Shown piece by piece: positions 34,978 to 43,614 of a DNA stretch of 64,000 nt (position 1 is the first letter of the stretch; each line of letters begins with the position of its first letter). Below the pieces are notes generated by a model. It was not told where the DNA came from. It made no database searches and saw nothing but the letters and a program-made list of their open reading frames with translations. The DNA comes from an uncultured Lachnospiraceae bacterium (GTDB taxonomy: Bacteria > Bacillota > Clostridia > Lachnospirales > Lachnospiraceae), in contig CANQDT010000005.1 in NCBI GenBank assembly GCA_947593735.1, positions 1-64,000 of the forward strand, written 5' to 3'. The position numbers and the translations under genes were made by a program.

Positions 34978-36738
34978 TCAAGGAATATATATGGACAGTG
35001 CCATGACCGTGCGGTCGTCCTTCCCGGCGCCCTCGGATATCTCCGCCGCCTTTTCCATGACCGCCGCCGCGAGCTTCCCGGCATTTTCTTCTTCGATCTT
35101 CTTCAACAGGTCCTTCATCGTCTCCTCCTTCTTCTCGCCCGGAAGCGACTCCAGCACGCCGTCCGACATCATGATCACGATATCGCCGTCAAATAATTTT
35201 TTCTGCGCCATGCAGGATTCCGTAAGCTGGGTCATGCCGACCGGGAGGGAGCTTGCGGTAACCGCCTCCACATACGCGCCCCGCTTGATAAACGTCGTCG
35301 ACGCGCCGAATTTGATAAACTTCGCCGTCCCCGACCGCAGATCCAGATTGACGACGTCGAGCGTGGTGAAGCTCTCCCTGTCCACATGCAGCGACAGCGC
35401 CCCGTTCATCAGACGGATGCTTTCTTCCGCTGGAAGCCCCGCCTCCAGAAGCTGCTCCATGAACTCCACGACCGAACAGCTTTCCTCATACGCCCTGGGA
35501 CCGCTCCCCATTCCGTCCGCCAATATCATCGTTACGCTTTGCTCTCCCTGGACAAGAGAATAATTGTCCCCGGAAATGTCTTCGGACGTTTTGGCGGACC
35601 GGCTGGTCCCGTACGTCACCGCGAACCGGTTCGCCCTGCAAAACGACATCACCTGATATTGCGGTCCGAGCAGGCGCGGGCAAAATTCTTCTGCCCGGAT
35701 CGGTTCTTTCATGGCGCGCGTGAGCAGCTTCGCGGTTTCCCTCGCCGTAATGACCTTTCCCCTGTTATATTTCGCGATCATATAATAACGGACGTCGCCG
35801 CCGTTCCCTTCCTGCATCGGCACGATCTTCCTGACGCTCACGCCGGACAGCCGCATCCGGTTTATGATCTTCCGCTCTTTTTCTATCTTTTCCCGCTTCT
35901 CCTGCCCCATATCCGCAGAAAAATATTCCATGATCCGGGCTGCCTCCCGGAACTGCCCCGCAATGACTCGGCGCCCCTCCTTCAGCCGGTTCGACCACGC
36001 CATATTGACGCGCGCGAGCTCGACCCTCCGGTCCGCGGTCATCAAAAACTCCCCCAGTCGGATGCACCGGTTGGAAAACGCCATCGGGATATCCTCGATC
36101 GTGATCCCCTTTCCTTCCTCCAGCGCGCAGACGATCTCATGCGCGCTCTGAAACGTCGATAAATACTCGCGGTCGATGCAGTATCCCCGGCGGCTGCATG
36201 TCGCGCACATCTGCCCCTCGATCTCCTCCACAAGATTCCGGGAATCAATGGAGGAATATTCCAGTTTATTTTTTTCATCCCCGCCCAGGATCGACGCCAG
36301 TCTGCCAAAGCTCCCCGCGTATTCCCTGAGCCGGTTCCGCGCGGCGGCATTTGCCATCTGATAGATCATCGCCTTTTCTTCCTGCTCCGCCCTGCGCGGC
36401 TCCTTTCTTTTTTCCAGCGGCAGCAGCAGGAACAGGATCCCGGCGGCAAAATAACTCTCGTCAATATGATAGGCAAGCTGTATCCCGCTGAACAGATAAT
36501 CGAGCAGCACGAGCGCCACATACGAAAAAATGCTCTGCCCCAGCTTGCCGGTTTTCCGGAAGATCCCCATGCAGATCCCAAAAAGAGCATACATCCCGAT
36601 CACATTCAGATCCCCATACTGCCAGGACAGCGCCACGCCGAGGAGACATCCCGCGAGGGCTCCCGCCGCCGTCCCCATTGTATAACTTGTCCACAATAAG
36701 ATCCCGTCGGTTATGCTATGTAAAATCAATTCTACCAT
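34978..36738 (-). CDS. spoIIE: Stage II sporulation protein E, short form
   Basis: The PP2C-type phosphatase that activates SigF in the forespore by dephosphorylating SpoIIAA. In 586 aa it has about four N-terminal membrane helices (residues 1-108), a central regulatory region, and the phosphatase domain with ILADGMGSGPRA (about 400), MMSDGVLES (about 527) and KDDRTVMAL near the end. The Bacillus protein is about 827 aa with ten helices, so about half of the membrane part is missing. The start is well supported by GGAGG, so this looks like a natural short form. The CxxCxxxxxC cysteines (about 180-187) match the family. Confidence 0.93.
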   Translation of the reverse strand: MVELILHSITDGILLWTSYTMGTAAGALAGCLLGVALSWQYGDLNVIGMYALFGICMGIFRKTGKLGQSIFSYVALVLLDYLFSGIQLAYHIDESYFAAGILFLLLPLEKRKEPRRAEQEEKAMIYQMANAAARNRLREYAGSFGRLASILGGDEKNKLEYSSIDSRNLVEEIEGQMCATCSRRGYCIDREYLSTFQSAHEIVCALEEGKGITIEDIPMAFSNRCIRLGEFLMTADRRVELARVNMAWSNRLKEGRRVIAGQFREAARIMEYFSADMGQEKREKIEKERKIINRMRLSGVSVRKIVPMQEGNGGDVRYYMIAKYNRGKVITARETAKLLTRAMKEPIRAEEFCPRLLGPQYQVMSFCRANRFAVTYGTSRSAKTSEDISGDNYSLVQGEQSVTMILADGMGSGPRAYEESCSVVEFMEQLLEAGLPAEESIRLMNGALSLHVDRESFTTLDVVNLDLRSGTAKFIKFGASTTFIKRGAYVEAVTASSLPVGMTQLTESCMAQKKLFDGDIVIMMSDGVLESLPGEKKEETMKDLLKKIEEENAGKLAAAVMEKAAEISEGAGKDDRTVMALSIYIP

Positions 36739-36816
36739 TTCTTCCTCCCACGCACATCTTTTTTTCCAGTATACTCGCGTGGAACCGCGGATTGTGTCAA
36801 ACCATGGAACATGCGC

Positions 36817-36850
36817 AGAAAAAAAGAACCGGTCCTTCTGAACCGATTCT
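36817..36850 (-). terminator. Terminator after divIC
   Basis: Inverted repeat AGAACCGGTC (36825-36834) with GAACCGATTCT (36840-36850), followed on the minus strand by seven T. It separates divIC from spoIIE. Confidence 0.8.
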
Positions 36851-36873
36851 CTCTTTCTGTTCTTATGCGGCTG

Positions 36874-37176
36874 TTATTCGTCCGCCGGCTTGAAAAGGAT
36901 CTCGTCCGGGTTCGCCAGTCCCAGCCGTTCCCGGGCGATCTCTTCGATATACTCGTCCGTCTGCATATAGGCTTCTTTTTCTTCGAGCTTTTTCTTCTCC
37001 CGGTTGGCAGCGTCGATCTGCTGCTCCAGAACCGCTTCTTTCCTGGCATATGTCCGGCTCTTCTGTACAAGCCCGTAGCTCTTGATCATAAGTACCAGGC
37101 AAAAAACTACTACGATCATCCCGATCAGCAAAAATCCATTCCCGGATGCGGATCTTTTTTTTCTATGATTGGCCAT
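36874..37176 (-). CDS. divIC: Septum formation initiator family protein (DivIC/FtsB)
   Basis: A 100-aa bitopic divisome protein: basic N-terminus, one membrane helix (about residues 14-34), a coiled coil (about 40-70, VLEQQIDAANREKKKLEEKEAY) and the family end EEIARERLGLANPDEILF. It acts in the FtsL-FtsB-type complex at the septum. The start at 37176 follows GGGGAAAG; an upstream in-frame ATG lacks a site. Gene order yabQ-divIC-spoIIE agrees with other spore formers. Confidence 0.9.
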   Translation of the reverse strand: MANHRKKRSASGNGFLLIGMIVVVFCLVLMIKSYGLVQKSRTYARKEAVLEQQIDAANREKKKLEEKEAYMQTDEYIEEIARERLGLANPDEILFKPADE

Positions 37177-37224
37177 TTCTTTCCCCTGTTCGATTCGCTT
37201 TCCTGACATACTCTGCGCATATTA

Positions 37225-37590
37225 CTATTTTTCGTTTTCTATTTTATCCGTTTTCTTCTGATTTTTCAAGACATTATTCACCAGATTCTTTACTTTTTTT
37301 ACAGCAGACAGGAAAATCCTGCTGATTGTATAGTAATACGACAGCATTCCAAGGCACATTCCGAGAAAAAAATAGAACCGTATCCGCCCGTAGTCGCAGG
37401 TATACATCATATGGAAAATGATGCATCCGGTCATGAACCAAAAAAAGAGATCCTCGACGGCAACCGCCAGGGTGGAGTGTTCCCAGATGATCCGCAGGAC
37501 GCGGTAGCCGTCATATAACATCACAATGACCGCCCCGTATGCCATACTACGGGCAAAATTCAATAATTCTCCTGGAATACCGGCATCCAT
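37225..37590 (-). CDS. yabQ: Spore cortex biosynthesis protein YabQ
   Basis: A 121-aa polytopic membrane protein with four hydrophobic segments and the family motif MLYDGYRVLRIIWEH (about 24-38) and DLFFWFMTGCIIF (47-59). It is needed for cortex formation in the outer forespore membrane. It lies between rqcP and divIC as in Bacillus, but the usual yabP between rqcP and yabQ is absent. Confidence 0.88.
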   Translation of the reverse strand: MDAGIPGELLNFARSMAYGAVIVMLYDGYRVLRIIWEHSTLAVAVEDLFFWFMTGCIIFHMMYTCDYGRIRFYFFLGMCLGMLSYYYTISRIFLSAVKKVKNLVNNVLKNQKKTDKIENEK

Positions 37591-37682
37591 CTGTTGCCTT
37601 TCGGAATCTCTTTTTTGTAATTGTATGCGGGCGCGCCGGCGAATATGTTACCGGAAATCCGCCGGCGTATGCCTTTGTCCGG

Positions 37683-37925
37683 TCACGGCAGGTACCGGTA
37701 CAATTCTTTCGCTTCTTCCTTTTTTACGGTCTCCGTCACATCCAGAACTTCCACCTTCTCCGTCTTATTTCCGAACGCGATCTCGATCACATCCCCGGGG
37801 ACGACCGGCCGGGACGCCCTGGCGATTTTCCCGTTTACAAGGACGCGTCCCGCGTCGCACGCTTCGTTCGCGACCATGCGCCGTTTGACCAGCCTTGATA
37901 CTTTCAAAAATTTATCCAGTCTCAT
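37683..37925 (-). CDS. rqcP: S4-domain RNA-binding protein RqcP (YabO/Hsp15 type)
   Basis: An 80-aa protein with an S4 RNA-binding domain over its first 60 residues (RLDKFLKVSRLVKRRMVANEACDAGRVLVNG). Homologues bind stalled 50S ribosomal subunits and help RqcH add alanine tails in ribosome quality control. It is 92 bp upstream of yabQ. Confidence 0.93.
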   Translation of the reverse strand: MRLDKFLKVSRLVKRRMVANEACDAGRVLVNGKIARASRPVVPGDVIEIAFGNKTEKVEVLDVTETVKKEEAKELYRYLP

Positions 37926-38020
37926 ACGAATCTCTCTTTCCTGGGAGTCGCTTTGGGGTTCGTCTGCAGCTGCGCCCCTTGTGGACTTCCACCACAGACG
38001 GACGGCATGCCCGTCATACT

Positions 38021-38049
38021 GAAAAGAGACCGCCTTTTCAGCGGTCTCC
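38021..38049 (-). terminator. Terminator after hup
   Basis: Inverted repeat GAGACCGC (38026-38033) with GCGGTCTC (38041-38048), 7-nt loop, followed on the minus strand by TTTTC; 20 bp past the hup stop. Confidence 0.85.
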
Positions 38050-38068
38050 TACATCTTACGCTTTTTCA

Positions 38069-38344
38069 TTATTTATTGATCTGATCTTTCAATGCTTTTC
38101 CTGCTTTGAATTTCGGAGACTTGGAAGCAGGAATCTCAATTGTTTCTTTGGTTCTCGGATTTCTTCCTGTTCTGGCTCCTCTTTCCGCAACTTCAAAATT
38201 ACCAAATCCGACTAACTGCACTTTACCACCTTTGGTCAATTCCTCTGCTACAGCCTCAGTAAAAGCCTTCAACGCCGCTTCCGCGTCTTTCTTGCTGATA
38301 CCGGCTTTTTCTGCCATTACAGCTACTAATTCTGTCTTGTTCAT
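38069..38344 (-). CDS. hup: HU-family DNA-binding protein
   Basis: A 91-aa histone-like protein that bends DNA as a dimer. It has the full HU signature: MNKTELVAVMAEKAGISKKDAEAAL at the start, GFGNFEVAERGARTGRNP in the DNA-binding arm (about 46-63) and the SPKFKAGKALKD end. GGAGG precedes the ATG. It has its own promoter and terminator. Confidence 0.97.
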   Translation of the reverse strand: MNKTELVAVMAEKAGISKKDAEAALKAFTEAVAEELTKGGKVQLVGFGNFEVAERGARTGRNPRTKETIEIPASKSPKFKAGKALKDQINK

Positions 38345-38406
38345 TGATGTTTCCTCCTGTACCCAATGTAAAATATTTTTGCATCATACCCAAATGCTAG
38401 TAATAT

Positions 38407-38433
38407 GCTATAATAATTAACAGGATTTGTCAA
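38407..38433 (-). promoter_or_regulatory. Candidate promoter for hup
   Basis: TTGACA (38428-38433) on the minus strand with TATAGC (38407-38412) at a short 15-bp spacing, or TAGCAT at 17 bp. The region is AT-rich. Confidence 0.45.
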
Positions 38434-38530
38434 GTTTTTTTATAAATTACAGCCAGATTTTGACACTTCGCGCGCGGATGTCCGTCTTCCGCATGAACAT
38501 TGCGCCCAACTCCGCGCGTTTTGACAGGAT

Positions 38531-39070
38531 CTACATCTCCATATGCCCGCTCAGAAACAGCGCCACCGTATGCAGGAGCTGTTCATTTTCTCCCGTTATC
38601 GCGGCGTTGTCCCCCGTCTCCAGAAACGCGATCGCCCCGGTGACGTCCCCTTCGGTCACGATCGGATAGGCAAGCAATACCGACGCCCCGTCCTCCTGCA
38701 CAAGAGACAGCTTTTCCTGCCCTTTTTCATAGCGGAACCGTTTTCTTGTTTCCATCATTTCTTTCATCTCATTGGTGATCGGTTTCTCCCCGACCGCGCT
38801 TTTGCACGGTCCGGCAGCGGCGGTGACCCAGTCCCGGTCGCAGATCGCGCAGCACAATTTTGTGCTTTTATAGATCGACTCGCACAGCTCTTCCAAAATA
38901 CCGCCAAATTCTCCCATCGGAGAATATTTTTTCAGAATGATTTCGCCTTCGTTATCCGTATAGATCTCCAGCGGATCGGATACCCTGATCCGTAATGTCC
39001 GGCGTATCTCCTTCGGAATGACTACCCGGCCCAAATCGTCAATGCGCCGTACAATTCCTGTTGCTTTCAT
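38531..39070 (-). CDS. spoVT: Stage V sporulation protein T
   Basis: A 179-aa AbrB-type regulator of late forespore genes. The N-terminal swapped-hairpin DNA-binding domain is MKATGIVRRIDDLGRVVIPKEIRRTL-like (residues 1-50) and the C-terminal GAF-like domain spans about 60-179. The start at 39070 follows GGAGG. Two small palindromes stand directly upstream (39105-39135). Confidence 0.94.
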   Translation of the reverse strand: MKATGIVRRIDDLGRVVIPKEIRRTLRIRVSDPLEIYTDNEGEIILKKYSPMGEFGGILEELCESIYKSTKLCCAICDRDWVTAAAGPCKSAVGEKPITNEMKEMMETRKRFRYEKGQEKLSLVQEDGASVLLAYPIVTEGDVTGAIAFLETGDNAAITGENEQLLHTVALFLSGHMEM

Positions 39071-39104
39071 AAAAAATTCCTCCATTTAACGTGATCTTAT
39101 TCCT

Positions 39105-39135
39105 ATCCTGTAGGATGAGTATGGTTGCACCATAC
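39105..39135. promoter_or_regulatory. Two adjacent palindromes upstream of spoVT
   Basis: ATCCTGTAGGAT (39105-39116) and GTATGGT-TGC-ACCATAC (39119-39135) are perfect inverted repeats 2 bp apart, 35-65 bp before the spoVT ATG. On the minus strand CATACTC within the second resembles the SigG -10 consensus CATACTA. They might instead end the thiM transcript. Function not known. Confidence 0.45.
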
Positions 39136-39173
39136 TTCTAGTATCTGTGAAATGGAGGAATCTATGCGTAATT

Positions 39174-40019
39174 TCAGGAAATAAATTGCCCGCCGCGGTA
39201 TCTTGTAATCACCGCTTCTTTTTCAAGCATGCCGGCGGCGTCGATCAGCTGCCCGCGGAATGTCATTGTGCCGCCGTTTGCGCGCCTTGTCCTCTGTTCC
39301 GCCAGTTCGCCGCAGATGCCGAACGCCGCGCACGCCCCGGCGGCGGCAGCGGCTGTATTTTCTACCGCGAGCGCCGCGCCGAGAAGCGCCGACAGCATAC
39401 ATCCGGCTCCTGTGATGCGCGCCATCATGCCGCTTCCGTTTTTTATCTGGCAGCCGCCCGTTCCCTCGCAGATCAGGTCGGTCTTCCCTGTCGCAATGAT
39501 GACCGCGCCGGTTTGCTCCGCCAGGCGGACCATATCGCGCCAGATCATCTCATGCCGCCCCGCCTGCCCGGGCAGATCCGGCGCGTCCACGCCGCCCGCC
39601 ACCGTCCTGTCCCCGGCAAGCGCCATAATTTCGGCATAATTTCCCCGGATACAGTCCGGACGGACAGCTTCGATCAGCTCATAGCATTTTTTTCTGCGCC
39701 AGGAAGATCCCGCCGTCCCGACCGGGTCGAAAAGGATCGGGCGCCCGTTCTTTTTCGCGGCAGTCCCCGCGGCAAGCATCGCGTCAAACGACTCCGTCGC
39801 ACCAAAATTGCATACAAGGCTTTTGCATGCTTCCGTAACCTCCGCCGCCTCCTCCGGATGATGCGCCATGACCGGCGAAGCGCCGACCGCCAGCAGAAGG
39901 TTCGCGCAGTCGTTTACCGTGACAATGTTTGTAATACAATGGACCAGCGGTTTGGTCATTCGTATGCGGTTCCACAATTCCCATACGGCGTCCGCCGTGA
40001 TCTCAGCCATTCCAGCCAT
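39174..40019 (-). CDS. thiM: Hydroxyethylthiazole kinase
   Basis: Phosphorylates the thiazole moiety for thiamin salvage. The 281-aa ribokinase-like protein has the KPLVHCITNIVTVNDCAN motif (about 24-41), DPVGTAGSSWRR and the catalytic GAGCMLSALLGAAL (about 205-218; anion hole GAGC). It is last in the TPP-riboswitch operon, 7 bp after thiW. Confidence 0.95.
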   Translation of the reverse strand: MAGMAEITADAVWELWNRIRMTKPLVHCITNIVTVNDCANLLLAVGASPVMAHHPEEAAEVTEACKSLVCNFGATESFDAMLAAGTAAKKNGRPILFDPVGTAGSSWRRKKCYELIEAVRPDCIRGNYAEIMALAGDRTVAGGVDAPDLPGQAGRHEMIWRDMVRLAEQTGAVIIATGKTDLICEGTGGCQIKNGSGMMARITGAGCMLSALLGAALAVENTAAAAAGACAAFGICGELAEQRTRRANGGTMTFRGQLIDAAGMLEKEAVITRYRGGQFIS

Positions 40020-40026
40020 GTTTCTG

Positions 40027-40542
40027 TCACTCCGATTCCAGTCCTTCTTTTATTTTGTCCAGCATACCCGATCGTTTCATCGCGATCGTAATGATCGCGG
40101 CAATGATGGTCCCTCCTGCCGTACTGATCAGAAACGGCACGACATACGCGAACAGCGCTGCCGACGAATTTCCCATGAGCAGCACCGCGACCGGATACGC
40201 GAGCAGCCCGCCAATCACGGACGTCCCGAACACTTCCCCTATATAAGCGGCGGGAAGTTTTTTTATGTACCGGTACAAAAGTCCCGACAACAGCGCCCCG
40301 CACATACTCCCCGGAAACGCCATCAGCGTGCCGAGCGAGAGCAGGTTCCGGATCAGGCTGGCAAGGAACGCTGCCGCCAGCGCCCACCAGGGACCGAGAA
40401 ATACCGCGCACAAAATATTGACCAGATGCTGCACCGGCGCGCATTTCGACCCGAGTACCGGGAAACTGATCAGGGAGCCTGCGACGGCGACCGCCGCGAA
40501 CATTGCTGTTGCTGTTAGTTTCTTCATATTTACTTTTTTCAT
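40027..40542 (-). CDS. thiW: ThiW, thiazole/thiamin-precursor ECF transporter S component
   Basis: A 171-aa membrane protein with about five hydrophobic helices, beginning MKKVNMKKLTATAMFAAVAV. The CAPVQHLVNILCAVFLGP stretch (about 34-51) is typical of ThiW S components of energy-coupling factor transporters. Placement with thiM points to uptake of the thiazole precursor. The shared ECF module genes are not in this window. Confidence 0.9.
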   Translation of the reverse strand: MKKVNMKKLTATAMFAAVAVAGSLISFPVLGSKCAPVQHLVNILCAVFLGPWWALAAAFLASLIRNLLSLGTLMAFPGSMCGALLSGLLYRYIKKLPAAYIGEVFGTSVIGGLLAYPVAVLLMGNSSAALFAYVVPFLISTAGGTIIAAIITIAMKRSGMLDKIKEGLESE

Positions 40543-40578
40543 ACTGTCCTCTTTCCGAAGCCGCCCCGGAAGATCCGG

Positions 40579-41772
40579 TCAGCTTCTTTGTTGTGATTTT
40601 TTTCCGCCCCTCACAACCGTTTCTGCCGCCAGGCAGAGCATGACAGTAATCACCATATCCGGAAGCGTGTTCCCGACCGGAGTGTCCACTCTCATAAGAA
40701 CCCGGTACAACCCGAATCCAACAGCCCAGATGATAAGGTTCCCGATCTGTTCCGCCGTTGTCTCCGCTTTCCGTTTCAGTATGAAATAATCGGCAACCTG
40801 TACCGCGATCATCGGCGCGAACACCGATCCGATCAGATACAGGAAATCCGTAATATTATCCATCGGATACAGCATCGCGGCGGCTGTTCCGACGGCGGCA
40901 ACGACGACCGCCATCCATTTTTCCTTAATTTTCGCGCAGATCGACACGCTGGAGACGCCTGCGGAATATGCGTCCAGAAATGTCGTCGTCACAGTGGAAA
41001 GAACAATGATCAGCAGACCGGCAACGCCAAAGCCCGCCTTTACCATGATCCTGGCGATATCGCTCTCCCCGGTATAAATGGCAGCTCCCATTCCGATGAC
41101 ATACATAAAAATGCTGACCGCGCTATAGACGAGGACGCTGACCGCCGTCGCTGCCGTCGGCCTGTCCGCTTCCCTTGTATAATCGCTGATCAGCGGCAGC
41201 CACGACAGCGGCATGGCAACCGCAAGCTCGACCGCCGCGCCAAAGCTCAGGCTGTCTCCCTGCAGGGCAGGTACCTGCGCCCCGCTGAAAAAGATCACCC
41301 GGAACAGGACGATCGTCATCAGGAACAGCGCGCCCATGGCAATGAGGTTGATCCTGCCGAGATTGGTGATCCCGACGAGGAGCCAGAGAATGATCAGCCC
41401 GCCGATCACGAGCGCCCACACCCATCTTCCCGTGTGGAAAATCTCATTGGCGGCAACCGCCCCGTCGTAGATCATAATGGCGGTCCATCCGACGAGCTGC
41501 AGCACGTTTAAAACGGAGAACAGGATGCATCCCCTGCCGCCGAAGCTCATCTTTACCGTTTCCATCGCGCTCTTTTCTTCTTTTCCCCCGATCAGCCCCG
41601 CCGCGAACATCATCGCGCCGCCGATCAGATGCCCGAGAAGAACCGCGGCAAGCCCTTTCGCCATTCCAAGCGAAGAAAAATAGGTTCCAGTCAAAATCTC
41701 AGCAATGGAAACGCCCGCGCCAAACCAGATCAGTCCGTTGCTGAAAACAGAAGTCTTCTTTTTCCCGTTCAT
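40579..41772 (-). CDS. cytX: CytX-type hydroxymethylpyrimidine transporter (NCS1 family)
   Basis: A 397-aa permease with about 12 membrane helices. The motif WFGAGVSIAEILTGTYF (about 14-30) and PLSWLPLISDYTRE (about 190-203) are characteristic of NCS1 carriers such as CodB and CytX. In a TPP-riboswitch operon next to thiD it most likely imports HMP. The start at 41772 has GGAG and overlaps thiD by 4 bp. Confidence 0.9.
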   Translation of the reverse strand: MNGKKKTSVFSNGLIWFGAGVSIAEILTGTYFSSLGMAKGLAAVLLGHLIGGAMMFAAGLIGGKEEKSAMETVKMSFGGRGCILFSVLNVLQLVGWTAIMIYDGAVAANEIFHTGRWVWALVIGGLIILWLLVGITNLGRINLIAMGALFLMTIVLFRVIFFSGAQVPALQGDSLSFGAAVELAVAMPLSWLPLISDYTREADRPTAATAVSVLVYSAVSIFMYVIGMGAAIYTGESDIARIMVKAGFGVAGLLIIVLSTVTTTFLDAYSAGVSSVSICAKIKEKWMAVVVAAVGTAAAMLYPMDNITDFLYLIGSVFAPMIAVQVADYFILKRKAETTAEQIGNLIIWAVGFGLYRVLMRVDTPVGNTLPDMVITVMLCLAAETVVRGGKKSQQRS

Positions 41773-42587
41773 TTCTGCTCCTTTCCCCTCCGTTCTCCAA
41801 ACCGACCGGAAATACAATAGCCATGATCCATCGGTCCGCTTCCTTTTCCAAGATCCAGCATCGCGCCGAGCGCTCCGGACAGATAGTCCTTCGCGCGCCG
41901 CACCGCGTCCTCAAGCGGGTATCCTTTCGCCAGGTTCGCCGCGATCGCGCTTGATAACGTGCATCCGGTTCCGTGCGTATTCGGGTTCTCAATCTTCTTT
42001 CCGTAAAACCAGCGGGAACCTTCGCCGGATACCAGCAGATCATTGGCGTCGTTCAGCTGGTGCCCGCCCTTGCACAAAACGGCGCAGCCGTATGCCCGGA
42101 AGATTTCCTCCGCCGCCGTCTCCATCTCTTTCTGTGTCGTAACGCGCATCCCGGAAAGGACTTCCGTCTCCGGAATATTCGGTGTGATCACAGTTGCAAG
42201 AGGCAATAATTCTGTTTTCAATGTGCGGATCGCGTCCTCGCTGATCAGCTTCGCGCCGCTGGTCGCGACCATAACCGGGTCAACGACAATATTTTTCGCG
42301 TGATACCGTTTCAGCGCTTCCGCGATCACCCGGATCAGACCTCCGGATGATACCATCCCGGTCTTTACCGCATCCGGAACAATGTCCGTAAAAATACAAT
42401 CGAGCTGCTCTGCCAAAAATTGTGGAGTCGCCTCCATGATTCCTCTTACGCCGGTTGTATTTTGGGCAGTCAGAGCGGTGACCGCGCTCATCGCGTAGAC
42501 TCCGTTCGCGATCATCGTCTTGATATCTGCCTGAATGCCGGCGCCTCCGCTGGAATCGCTTCCAGCGATTGTTAATGCTGTCTTCAT
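41769..42587 (-). CDS. thiD: Hydroxymethylpyrimidine/phosphomethylpyrimidine kinase
   Basis: Phosphorylates HMP twice to HMP-PP. The 272-aa ribokinase fold protein begins MKTALTIAGSDSSGGAG, with the substrate-binding GSDSSGGAGIQADIK and the C-terminal ATP and anion-hole motif THGTGCTLSSAIAA (about 205-218). The start at 42587 follows AAAGGAG. Confidence 0.95.
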   Translation of the reverse strand: MKTALTIAGSDSSGGAGIQADIKTMIANGVYAMSAVTALTAQNTTGVRGIMEATPQFLAEQLDCIFTDIVPDAVKTGMVSSGGLIRVIAEALKRYHAKNIVVDPVMVATSGAKLISEDAIRTLKTELLPLATVITPNIPETEVLSGMRVTTQKEMETAAEEIFRAYGCAVLCKGGHQLNDANDLLVSGEGSRWFYGKKIENPNTHGTGCTLSSAIAANLAKGYPLEDAVRRAKDYLSGALGAMLDLGKGSGPMDHGYCISGRFGERRGKEQK

Positions 42588-42679
42588 CTGAATTCTCCTT
42601 TGCATTAATTTTATATAGCGACCCAAGGTGGTGCCCCCAATTTGCCGCTCTATGAAAACATGACCGCAAAGCCATGTAT

Positions 42680-43321
42680 TCATCCGTTTATGATCCGCCG
42701 CGCCAGTTCTTTCAATTCCCTGGCGGCGCTTTCCGCATCCGGTTCCCGAAAAATCCCGCTGACGACGGCGACGCCGGCGATCTTCGTCCCTGCGAGCCTC
42801 CCTATATTGTCCCGACAGATGCCTCCGATCGCGACAATCGGGATGGAGACGCTCTCCCCGATCCGGTTCAGGCTGGCAAGCTCCAGCGGCTTCGTATCTG
42901 TTTTGGTTTCCGTCCCAAACACAGCGCCGCAGCCCAAATAATCCGCTCCCGCCGCCTCCGCGTCCAGCGCCTGCTGCCTTGTCTTTGCCGTCACTCCGAT
43001 GATCTTCTCCGGTCCGAGCAATCTCCGGGCTTCCGCAGCCGGCATATCGTCCTGTCCGACATGCACGCCGTCCGCGCCGATCTCCCGCGCGAGCGCCACA
43101 TCGTCATTGATCAGGAACGGGATCCGATACCGGCGGCATACCGCCTGCAGCCGCAGTGCTTCCTCCCGCCGGTCCGGTCGCTCCCTGTCTTTTTCCCGGT
43201 ACTGGACCATCGTTGCCCCGCCCCGGATCGCCGCTTCCACCTGATCCGCAAGGGTCGATCCGCCGACCCATGTCCGGTCCGTGACCGCATACAGAAGCAG
43301 CTGCTCTCTTTGAACCTTCAT
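42680..43321 (-). CDS. thiE: Thiamin-phosphate synthase
   Basis: Joins HMP-PP and thiazole phosphate. The 213-aa TIM-barrel has MVQYREKDRERPDR (about 37-50), INDDVALAREIGADGVHVGQDD (about 73-94) and GCGAVFGTETK motifs. First gene of the operon, with GGGGAGGAGG upstream. The start at 43321 was chosen over a frame extending into the riboswitch terminator. Confidence 0.95.
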   Translation of the reverse strand: MKVQREQLLLYAVTDRTWVGGSTLADQVEAAIRGGATMVQYREKDRERPDRREEALRLQAVCRRYRIPFLINDDVALAREIGADGVHVGQDDMPAAEARRLLGPEKIIGVTAKTRQQALDAEAAGADYLGCGAVFGTETKTDTKPLELASLNRIGESVSIPIVAIGGICRDNIGRLAGTKIAGVAVVSGIFREPDAESAARELKELARRIING

Positions 43322-43416
43322 CCTGTCCTCCTCCCCGCAGGGGATCTTCTTCCCGATCCATGCCATGATCCCCGTCCGGCGGCGGACGGCTCCGCGCCGC
43401 CAAACGCCGCCGCGGC

Positions 43417-43457
43417 AAAAAAATACGCAAAATACCAGGTATGGCATTTTGCGTATT
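43417..43457 (-). terminator. Riboswitch-controlled terminator of the thi operon
   Basis: A long inverted repeat (AATACGCAAAATACC at 43422-43436 and GGCATTTTGCGTATT at 43444-43458) followed on the minus strand by seven T, between the TPP aptamer and thiE. Transcription attenuation when TPP is bound is the standard expectation. Confidence 0.85.
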
Positions 43458-43473
43458 ACAGATGCAAATCTAT

Positions 43474-43553
43474 GTCCCTACGTTGGCATTATCCAAATCA
43501 GGTTGTGGGTTAAAGCTTCCGCTTACTCTCAGCCCATTCCTATGAGCACCCCA
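43474..43553 (-). promoter_or_regulatory. TPP riboswitch aptamer (THI element)
   Basis: The minus strand contains the conserved thi-box blocks in order: GGGGTGCTC, GGGCTGAGA, ACCTGATTTGGATAATGCC and CGTAGGGA. These form the two arms that bind the pyrimidine and pyrophosphate ends of thiamin pyrophosphate. It precedes a terminator and the thiE-thiD-cytX-thiW-thiM operon, all thiamin genes. Confidence 0.97.
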
Positions 43554-43614
43554 TTTTCTTGTCTTCTCTATTATAACAAACTGTTTTCTTTTTGCAAGAA
43601 GATTCTGTTTTTTT

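Noticed and set aside
37526..38022. Small + strand open frames over rqcP and yabQ
   Set aside because: They overlap each other and the conserved minus-strand genes, without ribosome sites or known motifs.
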